A stretch of DNA of 64,000 bases, taken from assembly GCF_047324175.1 (NCBI RefSeq), contig NZ_CP178732.1, positions 558,001 through 622,000 on the forward strand. The letters run 5' to 3'. Source of the stretch: Acerihabitans sp015654925 (GTDB lineage: Bacteria; Pseudomonadota; Gammaproteobacteria; Enterobacterales; Enterobacteriaceae). Below the pieces are notes generated by a model. It was not told the DNA's origin. It searched no databases and saw only the letters and a program-made list of their open reading frames with translations. The translations under genes and the position numbers were made by a program. Within the stretch, counting starts at the first letter, position 1; the number at the start of each line of letters is the position of its first letter. Positions 17,026 through 26,256 of this stretch are shown here, one piece after another.

Positions 17026-18459
17026 TTGCAAAACATCAGAACCACCCTATCTCACGCCATCGAGCGTACGCCGTGGTACTCCAAACGGCGTTCCTACCGG
17101 GTATTGTTCTGGCGTGAAATAACCCCGCTTGCCGTGCCTATTTTTTTCGAAAATATGTGCGTACTGTTGATGGGCGTCTTAAGCACCTTTCTGGTTAGTT
17201 GGTTAGGTAAAGAAGCCATGGCCGGCGTGGGGCTGGCCGATAGCTTTAATATGGTGGTTATCGCTTTTTTTGCCGCGGTGGATCTCGGCACCACCGTGGT
17301 GGTGGCGTTCAGCCTGGGCAAGCTGGACCCGAAACGGGCCCGCGCCGCGGCCCGTCAATCGCTGACGCTGATGACGGCGGCGGCCATCTTGCTGGCGCTG
17401 GGTATCGAGTTTTACGGACAAGGCATTATCGATTTGATTGCCGGCAATGCCGAGCCCGAGGTCAAGATGCTGGCGCTCAGCTATCTGCGGGTGACCGTCT
17501 GGAGCTATCCTGCCGCCGCGATTGCGCTGATCGGCTGCGGCGCCCTGCGCGGGGCGGGCAATACCAAAATCCCCATGCTGATCAACGGCGGGATGAACAT
17601 CCTGAATATTGTGATCACCACCGTATTGATTTACGGTTGCTTCTCCTGGCATGGCCTGGGTTTTATCGGCGCCGGCCTGGGGCTGACGATCTCGCGTTAT
17701 ATTGGCGCCGCCGCGGTGATTTATGTGTTGATGATTGGTTTTAATCCGGCGCTGAAAATATCCCTGAAAAGTTATTTCTCGCGGATGAACACCAGTATTT
17801 TGATGGAAGTGCTGGGCATCGGCATCCCCGCCAGTATTGAATCGGTACTGTTCAACGGCGGGAAACTGCTCACGCAAGTCTTCGTCGCCGGCATGGGCAC
17901 CAATGTCATCGCCGGCAATTTTATCGCTTTTTCGATTGTTTCCCTGATCAATTTGCCGGGCAACGCGCTGGGTTCGGCGTCCACCATTATTGTCGGCACC
18001 CGGCTGGGCAAGCGGCAAATCGGCCAGGCGGAACGCCAGCTCAAACATATCTTCTGGTTATCCACCCTGGGACTATGCCTGCTGGCCTGGTTATCGGTGC
18101 CGTTCGCCGGTCTGTTGGCCGCATTCTATACCCGCGAAGAAGATGTGATCCATGTGGTGAAAATCCTGGTCTGGCTTAACGCCGCCTTTATGCCGTTTTG
18201 GGCGGCCTCCTGGGTGCTGCCCGCCGGCCTTAAGGGCGCCCGCGACGCGCGTTTCACCATGTGGATATCGCTGCTGGGCATGTGGGGATGCCGCATCGTG
18301 GCCGGATATATCCTGGGCATCGTCCTGGGTTTCGGCGTGGTGGGTATCTGGCTGGGCATGTTCCTCGACTGGGCCGTGCGCGGCGCGTTTTTCTACTGGC
18401 GCCTGGCCAGCGGGCGCTGGCTGTGGAAATACGCGCCCGAGCGCAGTAGCCCATCCTGA
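17026..18459 (+). CDS. yeeO: MATE-family exporter YeeO
   Basis: This 477-residue, 12-helix multidrug and toxic compound extrusion transporter closely follows E. coli YeeO, a reported flavin (FMN/FAD) exporter. The match starts at VLFWREITPLAVPIFFENMC and MGVLSTFLVSWLGKEAMAGV and continues through RGAGNTKIPMLINGGMNILN. It starts with TTG at 17026, preceded by GGAA; E. coli YeeO has a longer N-terminus. It lies between mltE and the FAA hydrolase with no evident operon partner. Confidence 0.92.
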   Translation: MQNIRTTLSHAIERTPWYSKRRSYRVLFWREITPLAVPIFFENMCVLLMGVLSTFLVSWLGKEAMAGVGLADSFNMVVIAFFAAVDLGTTVVVAFSLGKLDPKRARAAARQSLTLMTAAAILLALGIEFYGQGIIDLIAGNAEPEVKMLALSYLRVTVWSYPAAAIALIGCGALRGAGNTKIPMLINGGMNILNIVITTVLIYGCFSWHGLGFIGAGLGLTISRYIGAAAVIYVLMIGFNPALKISLKSYFSRMNTSILMEVLGIGIPASIESVLFNGGKLLTQVFVAGMGTNVIAGNFIAFSIVSLINLPGNALGSASTIIVGTRLGKRQIGQAERQLKHIFWLSTLGLCLLAWLSVPFAGLLAAFYTREEDVIHVVKILVWLNAAFMPFWAASWVLPAGLKGARDARFTMWISLLGMWGCRIVAGYILGIVLGFGVVGIWLGMFLDWAVRGAFFYWRLASGRWLWKYAPERSSPS

Positions 18460-18578
18460 ATAGCGAAAATAGGGCGCCACGCAAAAAAAAACGCCATCCG
18501 GGAACGTATACTGGAGCGAATGCTTAATTATCCGCGCCCTGTTTGTCCATTATTCGCTATTCGCTAAAAGGAACGCAA

Positions 18579-19463
18579 ATGAAGCTCGTGACCTTCGAAT
18601 ATCATGCCGCAAGAAAGCTGGGCGTGGTGAATCCGGACCATAAGATTGTTGATATTACGGCGATCGTCGGGTCCAGCGATATGAATGTGCTGATTGCCGG
18701 GTATTCCCGCTATGAGCAGGATATAAAACGCATCAGTCAGGAACCCCGGGCGGCCGCTCTTGCTATTAATGATGTGAGGCTGCTGGCCCCCATTCCCGAA
18801 ACCCGGCGCAATATCTTTTGCGTAGGCAAAAATTATTATGCCCATGCGCAGGAGTTCGGCAATAGCGGCTATGACTCCAGCGCCGCCGCCGGCAATGTGC
18901 CCAAATTTCCGATTATTTTCACCAAACCGGCCACGGCGATTTGCGGTCCGGGGGACGGTATCGACAGTGGTCTTGACCCGTTTGATACCATCGATTATGA
19001 AGCCGAGCTGGCCGTGGTGCTCGGCGCCAAGGGGCGGGTAACCGATGCCGACGACCCGATGTCGTTTGTGTTCGGGTATACGCTGGTCAATGATGTCACC
19101 TCCCGGCATTTACAGAAAATCCATAGCCAATGGGTGCTGGGGAAGGGCCTTGATGGTTTTTGCCCCATGGGGCCGGTATTGGTGACCGCCGATGAATTCG
19201 GCGCGCCGGGACTGCGGACCATCACCTGCGAGGTCAACGGCGAACTGCGGCAAAAAGCCAGCCTGGCGGATTTGATTTTTGATATCCCGACGTTAATTAA
19301 AACCATCGGCGCGGGCATCACGCTGCTGCCCGGCGACCTCATCGCCACCGGCACCCCGGCCGGGGTGGGGCTAGGCTTTAATCCGCCGCGCTATCTGCAA
19401 AAAGGTGACGTGGTTAAAGTTGCGATGGCCGGGATCGGCGATTTGGTGAATAGCGTGTATTAA
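18579..19463 (+). CDS. Fumarylacetoacetate hydrolase-family protein
   Basis: This 294-residue FAH-fold enzyme has an N-terminal domain of about 70 residues followed by the metal-dependent catalytic domain. NIFCVGKNYYAHAQEFG begins the fold, DYEAELAVVLG supplies Glu ligands, GKGLDGFCPMGPV and DLIATGTPAGVGLGF complete the site. The family includes acylpyruvases and 2-keto-4-pentenoate hydratase/isomerases that hydrate or cleave C-C bonds in dicarbonyl acids. AAAAGGAA precedes the ATG at 18579. The convergent AraC-type gene follows; the exact substrate is unknown. Confidence 0.92.
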   Translation: MKLVTFEYHAARKLGVVNPDHKIVDITAIVGSSDMNVLIAGYSRYEQDIKRISQEPRAAALAINDVRLLAPIPETRRNIFCVGKNYYAHAQEFGNSGYDSSAAAGNVPKFPIIFTKPATAICGPGDGIDSGLDPFDTIDYEAELAVVLGAKGRVTDADDPMSFVFGYTLVNDVTSRHLQKIHSQWVLGKGLDGFCPMGPVLVTADEFGAPGLRTITCEVNGELRQKASLADLIFDIPTLIKTIGAGITLLPGDLIATGTPAGVGLGFNPPRYLQKGDVVKVAMAGIGDLVNSVY

Positions 19464-19578
19464 TGCCCACCGGCCACGTTTCAGGCGCCCCGCCTGCGCT
19501 ACCATGGTCAGACCGGCGTTAACAGCCTGCGGGTTTAGCGGATGTCGCCGGCGTTAGACATTACGGCGCCAGGGCCGT

Positions 19579-20529
19579 TTAACCTGCGTGGAGTACCGAT
19601 GCGTCAGAGGACGCCGGATCGGGCAGGCGGCCATATTGTCTTGGCGAGCAGCCCATCACCCGCTTGAAGGCGGTGCTGAAGGCGCTGTCGGACTCGTAGC
19701 CGAGCGATAAGGAAATAACGGCAATGGAATCGCTGGAATTCGCCAGCATGTCGCCGGCCAGCAGCATGCGCCAGCGCGTCAGGTATTCCATGGGCGACAG
19801 CCCGACCGTCTCTTTGAATTTCAAGGCGAAAGACGATCGCGACATGCCGGCGCGCTCCGCCAGCGCCTGCAATGTCCAGCGATGCGCCGGATCGCTATGC
19901 ATCGCGCTGATGGCCATGCCCATCTGCTTATCCGCCAGGGCGAAGAGCCAGCCGACCCCGCCTTTCAATCCTTCCGCCATATAGACCCGCAGCGCTTGCA
20001 CCAGCATCATATGGGCCAGATGCTGCGCGACCAGGACGCCCCCCGGCTGCTGCTCGCGCAACTCTTGCATCATCCGCTCCACGGACCAGCGCAGCGCCGC
20101 CTGGTCCGATTGTTTGCTGATATGCACAATGGGCGGCAGCATCCCCAGCAGGATGACGGCGTGCTTGCCGGTAAGGACGAAGCGGCTCCCCACCAGAAAT
20201 AATTCTCCGCCGCCGTTGTATGTCACGATACCGCCTTCGCGCGCGGCGTAAAAAACCGTGGCGGCGTCCACCGGCGGCAACGCCAAATCGCTGGCCAGCC
20301 GAAAAGGCCGTCCGCTCGGCAGCAGGAAGCTGTCGCCGGCCTTAAGGCGCACCGGGTCGGGCACATCCTGCACGGACAGCCAGCATTGGCCGGACACTAT
20401 CGCGTAGCATTTGATGCAATTATGCTGATCGGAGAACTGGATTGACCATTCCCCCGCCGCATCAAATCCAGCTGATATATAACTGCGCGGTTTGAGCAGC
20501 GAAAGTACATCTGAGAGCGGGTCCATCAT
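19579..20529 (-). CDS. AraC-family regulator with cupin sensor domain
   Basis: This 316-residue protein has an N-terminal cupin-like sensing domain (about 15-190, HNCIKCYAIVSGQCWLSVQD) and a C-terminal AraC double helix-turn-helix (about 205-305, LQALAERAGMSRSSFALKFK, then SDSAFSTAFKRVMGCSPRQY). The start is ATG 20529 or the ATG one codon later. It is divergent from the NAD-dependent epimerase at 20653 over about 120 bp and likely regulates it. AraC proteins with this sensor are often annotated next to small-molecule oxidoreductases. Confidence 0.92.
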   Translation of the reverse strand: MMDPLSDVLSLLKPRSYISAGFDAAGEWSIQFSDQHNCIKCYAIVSGQCWLSVQDVPDPVRLKAGDSFLLPSGRPFRLASDLALPPVDAATVFYAAREGGIVTYNGGGELFLVGSRFVLTGKHAVILLGMLPPIVHISKQSDQAALRWSVERMMQELREQQPGGVLVAQHLAHMMLVQALRVYMAEGLKGGVGWLFALADKQMGMAISAMHSDPAHRWTLQALAERAGMSRSSFALKFKETVGLSPMEYLTRWRMLLAGDMLANSSDSIAVISLSLGYESDSAFSTAFKRVMGCSPRQYGRLPDPASSDASVLHAG

Positions 20530-20652
20530 GACTCCGGACGATTACCAAGGTAATACGGACTTTACAGCATAGATCGTATTACCTCAATGACCTATAGTGC
20601 CCACAACTGGCCTGCAAATGCGGTCTGTAAACCCAGTATAGGAGAAAGCGCG

Positions 20653-21549
20653 ATGCGTGTATTTGTCACCGGTGCTACAGGTTTTATTGGTTCGGCTATT
20701 GTCCAGGAACTCATTAACAACGGCCATCAGGTGCTTGGGCTGGCGCGCAGCGCCGCCGCCGCCGATGAACTGGCGCGATTAGGCGTAGAGCCGCACAGGG
20801 GCGATCTGACGGATGCGGCTAGTCTCGCCGCGGGCGCCCGGGCCTGCGAAGGCGTGATTCACACCGCCTTTATCCATGATTTTTCGCAATTCGAGGCTAA
20901 CTGCGAGATTGACAGACGCGCCATCGAGGCTTTCGGCTCCGCGCTCGCTGGCTCCGATCGCCCTTTGATCATCACTTCCGGTACCGGGCTTCTCTCGCTC
21001 GACCGCCTGGCGACCGAGGATGACGCGGCGGATTTCAATTCCCCCACCATCCCTCGCGTAGCGTCGGAAGCGGCGGCCGCAGCGTTGGCAGAGCGCGGCG
21101 TCAATGTGTCGGTGGTACGCCTGCCGCCATCGGTACATGGTGACGGCGATCATGGTTTTGTTCCGCTGCTTATCGGCATTGCCCGCGAGAAGGGCGCTGC
21201 GGCATATGTGGGCGAGGGACGCAATCTGTGGCCAGCGGTGCACCGGCTCGATGCGGCCCATCTCTTCAGGCTGGTGCTGGAGAAGGGAACCGCGGGGGTT
21301 CGTTATCACGGCGTCGCGGAACAGGGCGTACCGTTCAGGGACATCGCCGGCGTGATTGGCCGGCGTCTGAATGTGCCGGTGGTCAGCCGGAACCCCGCGG
21401 AAGCGGCGGCTCATTTTGGCTGGTTCGCGCATTTTGCCGGGCTGGATAACCCGGCATCGAGTCAACTGACCCGCGAACGGCTGGGATGGCAACCGCAGCA
21501 GCCGGGCCTGCTCGACGATCTTGATCGGGACAGTTATTTCGCCCGTTAA
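20653..21549 (+). CDS. NAD-dependent epimerase/dehydratase-family protein
   Basis: This 298-residue extended SDR has the cofactor motif MRVFVTGATGFIGSAIVQEL at its start and GVIHTAFIHDF after the fourth strand. The catalytic Tyr/Lys pair is not obvious at the usual YxxxK place, which is common in the DUF/YlbE-like subgroup with unclear function. AGGAGA precedes the ATG at 20653; the longer frame from 20587 lacks this. It is divergent from the cupin-AraC regulator and is followed by the strong terminator at 21591. Confidence 0.88.
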   Translation: MRVFVTGATGFIGSAIVQELINNGHQVLGLARSAAAADELARLGVEPHRGDLTDAASLAAGARACEGVIHTAFIHDFSQFEANCEIDRRAIEAFGSALAGSDRPLIITSGTGLLSLDRLATEDDAADFNSPTIPRVASEAAAAALAERGVNVSVVRLPPSVHGDGDHGFVPLLIGIAREKGAAAYVGEGRNLWPAVHRLDAAHLFRLVLEKGTAGVRYHGVAEQGVPFRDIAGVIGRRLNVPVVSRNPAEAAAHFGWFAHFAGLDNPASSQLTRERLGWQPQQPGLLDDLDRDSYFAR

Positions 21550-21590
21550 GTCCCTGGTCATCGAACGCGATATTGGGAAAGGGTAAATCC

Positions 21591-21632
21591 CGACCATAAA
21601 AAACCAGCGGTCAAGCTGGTTTTTTATGGTCG
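21591..21632. terminator. Bidirectional rho-independent terminator
   Basis: A perfect 18-bp inverted repeat (CGACCATAAAAAACCAGC and its complement) surrounds the 6-base loop GGTCAA. The A6/T6 tracts lie within the arms, so it can terminate in both directions: the epimerase gene on the plus strand and the PTS operon on the minus strand. Confidence 0.85.
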
Positions 21633-21659
21633 GGCGCCGGATTTGGCGGCGGCTAACCT

Positions 21660-23093
21660 TTAACTTTCTTTTTGTATGAATGAAATTATTTGGTCATACT
21701 GTTTCCCATCAATAAAGTTAGTGATGGGGATAAATATAATATTTTTACCGTCATGCAGCTTTTTAGCGCGATCGATTAATTGAACATGGGTTATCACCAG
21801 ATCCGTGCCTGCGGGTATTTCCTCGATTTTTGAGTTGGCCACGTTCAGATCGATCATGGCTTTTTTCAACTTGGTTTTTAATACCGAGGCTCCCATGGCG
21901 CTCGATCCCATACCCGCGTCGCATGCAACAATAATATTACGGATTACCCTGCCGCTAAAACCGTCACTATTAATTTGCGCGGTTTGATTTAGCGCGGGCG
22001 CGCTATCAGCCGTGCGCAGCTCCGCATCTTCTTCGTCCGGCTGCGGGGTGCGGTCGACTTTCAGCAAAACGGCGGCGATCGCAAAAGACACCGCCATCCC
22101 GGCAAAGAAACCTACCAGATTGCCAAACAGCGCGCCTTTTGGCGTTAGAAGCAGCATGGCGATAAAACTGCCCGGCGAAGGGGTGGCGACCGTACCGCCG
22201 CCCAACAGCATAAAGCAGGTCAGCGAGGTGGTAATGCCGCCCATGGTAGCAAAAACCAGCACCGGCTTCATAAGTACAAACGGGAAATAAACTTCGCCGA
22301 TCCCGCCTATGCCGGCAATTAATGCCGCCGTCGGCGCCGTCTTTTTGGCCATGCCTTTGCCGAAAAATGAAATGGCCAATAATGTACCTACGGAAGGCCC
22401 GCAGTTGGCATCCACCAGGAACAGAATGGATTTGCCGGTGGCAGCCACCTGCTCTAACCCTAGCGGCGCCATAATCCCATGATTTATCGCATTATTTAAA
22501 AACAATACCTGTGCCGGCGCAACAAAAATAGAAATCAGCGGCAGCAAGTCTTTGGATATTGTCCAGTTAACCCCGGCGGATAATAAATGAATCAAGGTGG
22601 AAATAATCGGCCCAATAACGATATATCCAGCCAGGGTTAAAATCAGCCCAATAATTCCCATACTGAAATTACTGATCAGCATTTCAAATCCCGGGCGGAA
22701 TTTGCCATCTAAAAAACGGTCGGACTTTTTCATAATCCATGCTGAAAAGGGGCCCATGATCATGGCGCCGCTCAACATGGTCACTTCTGAACCGATGATT
22801 AATCCCATAGTTGCTAGCGCGCCAATTGCTCCGCCGCGCTGGCCATGTACAATATATCCGCCGGTAAAACCAACCAATAATGGCAACAGGTAGGTTAGTA
22901 TAGGACTAACCAGCGCACCCAAGTGTTCATTGGGTATCCACCCAGTTGGTATAAATAGTGCCGTGATCAACCCCCAGGCAACAAATACCCCCAGATTGGG
23001 CATCACCATGCCACTTAAAAAATTACCAAATCGCTGTACTTTTACGAGAGCATTTTTTTTATTATTTTGTTTCACGCTAGCTTGATTAGTCAT
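21660..23093 (-). CDS. PTS EIICB component, mannitol family
   Basis: This 477-residue inner-membrane sugar permease consists of an EIIC domain (about 20-345, FGNFLSGMVMPNLGVFVAWG start, NHGIMAPLG, then GGIGEVYFPFVLMKP) and a cytoplasmic EIIB domain with the phosphorylated Cys391 in ACDAGMGSSAMGASVL. In E. coli MtlA the EIIC signature is GGIHEIYFPYVLM, so His is Gly here. It lacks the EIIA domain present in MtlA; that function is supplied by the separate gene at 25404. It is the last gene of a five-gene minus-strand operon. The substrate is probably a hexitol, inferred from the SorD-like dehydrogenase next door. Confidence 0.93.
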   Translation of the reverse strand: MTNQASVKQNNKKNALVKVQRFGNFLSGMVMPNLGVFVAWGLITALFIPTGWIPNEHLGALVSPILTYLLPLLVGFTGGYIVHGQRGGAIGALATMGLIIGSEVTMLSGAMIMGPFSAWIMKKSDRFLDGKFRPGFEMLISNFSMGIIGLILTLAGYIVIGPIISTLIHLLSAGVNWTISKDLLPLISIFVAPAQVLFLNNAINHGIMAPLGLEQVAATGKSILFLVDANCGPSVGTLLAISFFGKGMAKKTAPTAALIAGIGGIGEVYFPFVLMKPVLVFATMGGITTSLTCFMLLGGGTVATPSPGSFIAMLLLTPKGALFGNLVGFFAGMAVSFAIAAVLLKVDRTPQPDEEDAELRTADSAPALNQTAQINSDGFSGRVIRNIIVACDAGMGSSAMGASVLKTKLKKAMIDLNVANSKIEEIPAGTDLVITHVQLIDRAKKLHDGKNIIFIPITNFIDGKQYDQIISFIQKES

Positions 23094-23148
23094 CTTAATA
23101 TTCCCGCAGATAGGGTAGCAAAGGGAAAATAATCGAGAGTATTAAGTT

Positions 23149-23949
23149 TTACCTCGACTTTCCTCCGGAGATATTTATGGTCGTACCGCTGATATAGCTG
23201 GCGTGGTCAGAGGCCAAATAGGATACCAAATCTGCAATTTCATGATGTTCCCCGGCCCGCCCTAATGGGATTGAGCCAGTATAATCAGTATCAATCGAGT
23301 TGGGATCGAGTCCCCGCGTATAAGCCAGCGCTTGGTAGTTTTCATCATTATTCATATTAGTTCTTTTGTTAATCCCGGGGGCTATCCCGACTACTCGGAT
23401 ACCGAACTTGCCAAACTCCTTGGCCCAGGCGCGGGTAAAGCTATTTAAGGCCCCTTTGGTGGCGGAATAGATGCTTTGTCCTGCCGAACCCTCGGTGCCG
23501 GCTTCTGAGGATATGTTTATGATAATCCCCTGTTTACGGTCAATCATATGCCGGGCAACGGCCTGAGTGCATAAAAAGGGACCTTTTTGATTAACGCTGA
23601 CAATGAAATCGAAATCCGCCTCCGTCGCTTCATATTCCTGTTTATCTTTATAAAAATCGACCATGAGCCTTGGCCGATTGACCCCTGCATTGTTAACCAG
23701 GACATCAATTTTCCCAAACTCTTCCAATACGCTTTTTACCATCAGGTCAACGCTGGTTTTATTGGTAATATCACATTTGATAAATGTGTCGGAATATTTT
23801 TGCGATGCCTCGCTTTCATTCAAGTCGCTAATAATGACAATACTATTGTTATTATGCAGGTTCTCTGCAATTTTTGCGCCTATGCCCGAGGCGCCGCCGG
23901 TTACAATGATTACCTTGCGATTCAGGTCCAGCCAGCTTTCATTTTTCAT
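23149..23949 (-). CDS. SorD-like ketose/hexitol-6-phosphate dehydrogenase (SDR)
   Basis: This 266-residue SDR begins with a short SWLDLNRKVIIVTGGASGIG segment and has NNAGVNRPRLMVD, catalytic Ser in IINISSEAGTEGSAGQSIYS, the YSATK Tyr/Lys pair and a C-terminal SGTTINISGGKSR. These blocks follow Klebsiella SorD (sorbitol-6-phosphate 2-dehydrogenase) in detail. It should oxidise the phosphorylated hexitol imported by the PTS to a ketose 6-phosphate. It is the second-last gene of the operon, 55 bp before the EIICB gene. Confidence 0.88.
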   Translation of the reverse strand: MKNESWLDLNRKVIIVTGGASGIGAKIAENLHNNNSIVIISDLNESEASQKYSDTFIKCDITNKTSVDLMVKSVLEEFGKIDVLVNNAGVNRPRLMVDFYKDKQEYEATEADFDFIVSVNQKGPFLCTQAVARHMIDRKQGIIINISSEAGTEGSAGQSIYSATKGALNSFTRAWAKEFGKFGIRVVGIAPGINKRTNMNNDENYQALAYTRGLDPNSIDTDYTGSIPLGRAGEHHEIADLVSYLASDHASYISGTTINISGGKSR

Positions 23950-23958
23950 ATTGATATC

Positions 23959-24519
23959 CTATTCAAGATTGGCATGAAACTGCCATAAACTATGCATATC
24001 TATTTTCTTTTCTTCAATCATTAACAGTGCGATAGTATCACCGAGTAGAAGTAGCGCTTGCTCAAAAAGGCTGGTCATGGGTTGTATTGATGAAATCTCC
24101 CCGGGCAAGTGTAATTTAGTTTGCACCGGTATTCTGACAAAGAGATCCGAATACATTTTCATTGAGCTATCGGGATTCGCCCCTATATGGGCAACCGTGG
24201 CATTCAGGCTTTTGGCCTTTTTGGCAATACCGAGCGGGAACATGCTTTCCCCGCTGCCCGAACCGACAATCAACAAATCATTGGGCGTAATGGCGGGCTC
24301 TGTTATTTGACCGACTACATAGGTTTTTACGCCAAGATGCGCCAACCTTTTGGCCACCGCTTCCAATGACAGCAGCACGCGGCCTACCCCGACAAAAAAT
24401 ACTTTATCGGCGTTTTCAATAAGATGGACCAGTTCTAATACGCTATCACCGGAGATACTGCCCAGCGTTTTATCAAGTTCTTGAACTATACTTTTTTCAG
24501 TTTGCAAATAGTTCATCAA
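23959..24519 (-). CDS. SIS-domain sugar isomerase (HxlB-like)
   Basis: This 186-residue single-SIS-domain protein is the size of 6-phospho-3-hexuloisomerase (HxlB). It has VFFVGVGRVLLSLEAVAKRL, LLIVGSGSGESMFPLGIAKK and the later LFEQALLLLGDTIALLM. Such enzymes interconvert hexulose 6-phosphate isomers; the active Glu/His residues are not assigned here. It lies between the epimerase-like and dehydrogenase genes with tight spacing (about 9 bp to the dehydrogenase). Together they suggest a phosphorylated ketohexose route to fructose 6-phosphate. Confidence 0.85.
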   Translation of the reverse strand: MMNYLQTEKSIVQELDKTLGSISGDSVLELVHLIENADKVFFVGVGRVLLSLEAVAKRLAHLGVKTYVVGQITEPAITPNDLLIVGSGSGESMFPLGIAKKAKSLNATVAHIGANPDSSMKMYSDLFVRIPVQTKLHLPGEISSIQPMTSLFEQALLLLGDTIALLMIEEKKIDMHSLWQFHANLE

Positions 24520-24541
24520 CGACGCCTCTTTTAAAGATAAA

Positions 24542-25237
24542 TTAATGAAATGACAAGCCTTTATTGATCGCTTCGTCCAAATTGGCTTTATTATCTGCGA
24601 GAGAATGACCAGGTATATAGAGGCTGGTGCTGCCCAGTACCAGGTTATCGGCGCCCGCCTGGATTAACCGTGGAATGGAATCCAATGAAACCCGGCCATC
24701 GACCTGGATACTCGCTTTAATTTTTAAATCGGCAATAATGCGCGCCAGGTCCTTTACTTTATCGTCAGCGTACGCAACCTGCTGTTCGCTTTTATCGCCG
24801 GCGAATCCTGGATTGATAAGCATAAGCAGGACATTATCCAACTGGGGCAGCAGGTATTCCAAACAGGAAAGCGGCGTGGCCGGGTTTAATGCGATGCCTG
24901 CCTTGGCGCCTTTTCGTTTAATTAAATTAACCAGCCTGTCAGCATGCAACGTCGTTTCATAATGAAAAGAGATCTGCTGAACGCCGATATCCAAAATCTG
25001 CTCGACAAACCACTCATTATTGGTGGACATAATATGCACATCAAAAGCGAGATCGGTTTTATCTCTTAGTCTTCTGACGGTATCGATACCTAAGGGCATG
25101 CTAGGGCTAAACACCCCGTCAATAATATCAATATGCAGCGCATCCACCTCAATATTCTCTAATTCTTTTACCGAGCTCTCCAAGTTCAGTAAATCGGCAC
25201 ACATAATTGATGGAGAAGTAATAATTTTTCTTTCCAT
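24542..25237 (-). CDS. Ribulose/allulose-phosphate 3-epimerase family protein
   Basis: This 231-residue TIM-barrel of the ribulose-phosphate 3-epimerase family begins with ITSPSIMCADLLNLESSVKE. Metal and catalytic residues appear in ALHIDIIDGVFSPSM (Asp), AFDVHIM (His), LMLINPGFAGDKSEQQ and IQVDGRVSL (Asp). In this operon it is more likely to be AlsE-like, converting allulose 6-phosphate to fructose 6-phosphate, than a second pentose-phosphate Rpe. The gene is 22 bp upstream of the SIS gene and about 165 bp downstream of the EIIA gene. Confidence 0.87.
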   Translation of the reverse strand: MERKIITSPSIMCADLLNLESSVKELENIEVDALHIDIIDGVFSPSMPLGIDTVRRLRDKTDLAFDVHIMSTNNEWFVEQILDIGVQQISFHYETTLHADRLVNLIKRKGAKAGIALNPATPLSCLEYLLPQLDNVLLMLINPGFAGDKSEQQVAYADDKVKDLARIIADLKIKASIQVDGRVSLDSIPRLIQAGADNLVLGSTSLYIPGHSLADNKANLDEAINKGLSFH

Positions 25238-25403
25238 TTCGTATCCTCCTGAATAAAAACAACGACATAATGCAATTTAAAATTGTTTAAATCGGCCAAC
25301 CGCAACTTCCCGAAAATTTATTGCAGGCGCTCACCGGTTATGGGCGTTATGCGTCATTACCGCGCGTTTGTCCCGAACCATTACATCCAGCATGCCCTGC
25401 TAT

Positions 25404-25832
25404 TTAAAACCCCAGCAATTCCAGAATTTCATTTTTGTTTTTCGCATAGCGAAGCTTCTCAATATTTTCTTCCTCCATGCATGCCAAGGCAATTTGGTTT
25501 AAAATATCAAGGTGAGCGCCATCCTTGCCGGCGATGCCAATGACCAGGTAAGCAATATTATCTTCGCCAAAACTGACGCCTTCAGGTACCTGTATAACCG
25601 CAATGCCTGAACTCTTGATCTCGCTTTCCGAACCATTGACGCCGTGGGGGATAGCAAGATTGTTCCCCATAAAAGTTGAGGTGACGCGTTCGCGTTCCAG
25701 CATTAGGTCAACGTACTTTTCGGTGACATAACCCGATGCCGACAAGATATTGCCGGCCTTGCGGATAGCCTCATGCTTATTGGCGAATGAAGCCCCTAGC
25801 AAAATACCGTCTTCATTGAGAATATTGCTCAT
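25404..25832 (-). CDS. PTS EIIA component, fructose/mannitol family
   Basis: This 142-residue EIIA domain carries the phospho-acceptor His63 in GNNLAIPHGV, with RERVTSTFMG just before it. It transfers phosphate from HPr to the EIIB Cys of the EIICB protein at 21660. An in-frame GTG at 25841 is possible, but the ATG at 25832 has AAGGTGG at good spacing. It is the first gene of the operon, divergent from the DeoR-family regulator. Confidence 0.92.
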   Translation of the reverse strand: MSNILNEDGILLGASFANKHEAIRKAGNILSASGYVTEKYVDLMLERERVTSTFMGNNLAIPHGVNGSESEIKSSGIAVIQVPEGVSFGEDNIAYLVIGIAGKDGAHLDILNQIALACMEEENIEKLRYAKNKNEILELLGF

Positions 25833-26256
25833 TTTAGCCACCTTGACCGTTTATTCGTCGAAAACACACTTTAGTTCACCCTCAGTATCCCTCACCCGCG
25901 AGCCACCGCCCTTTGGATACGTATCTGAATCGATAAGGCGCGCCGCAATGGTTTATATCCAAACCAAAACCATTTTATTACGCACTTTATCGCAACTAAA
26001 ATCCAAATTATCACAACAACAATCGCAATATCATGATTAAAACGCAGTCGGTCAATGAGCTTTGTGCGAAAATTAGACGTCAATCACAATTTTTCCCGCC
26101 ACATCTATGACCCCGCTGCGGTATGCGCTAAAGTAGCGGTGAGAAATACCGGCGGTGTATAATGAATAAAAAAGGATTTTATCAGCGCTAGATTCATGTT
26201 ATTTGTTTGAAATAACTGTTATTTTTATTTTATGCAATTTTTGTAAAGGGGCCACG
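25833..26256. promoter_or_regulatory. Divergent control region between the PTS operon and its DeoR regulator
   Basis: This 420-bp AT-rich intergenic region separates the EIIA gene from the DeoR-family gene and should contain both promoters and the repressor operator. TATAAT occurs at 26157-26163 on the plus strand. I see a TTGTG half about 25 bases from a CACAA half near 26060-26090, but no operator or CRP site good enough to call. Confidence 0.5.

Noticed and set aside
17203..18048. Minus-strand frame of 281 codons within yeeO
   Set aside because: Antisense shadow of a membrane protein gene; the translation is Asp/Gln/His/Arg-rich and unlike any protein.
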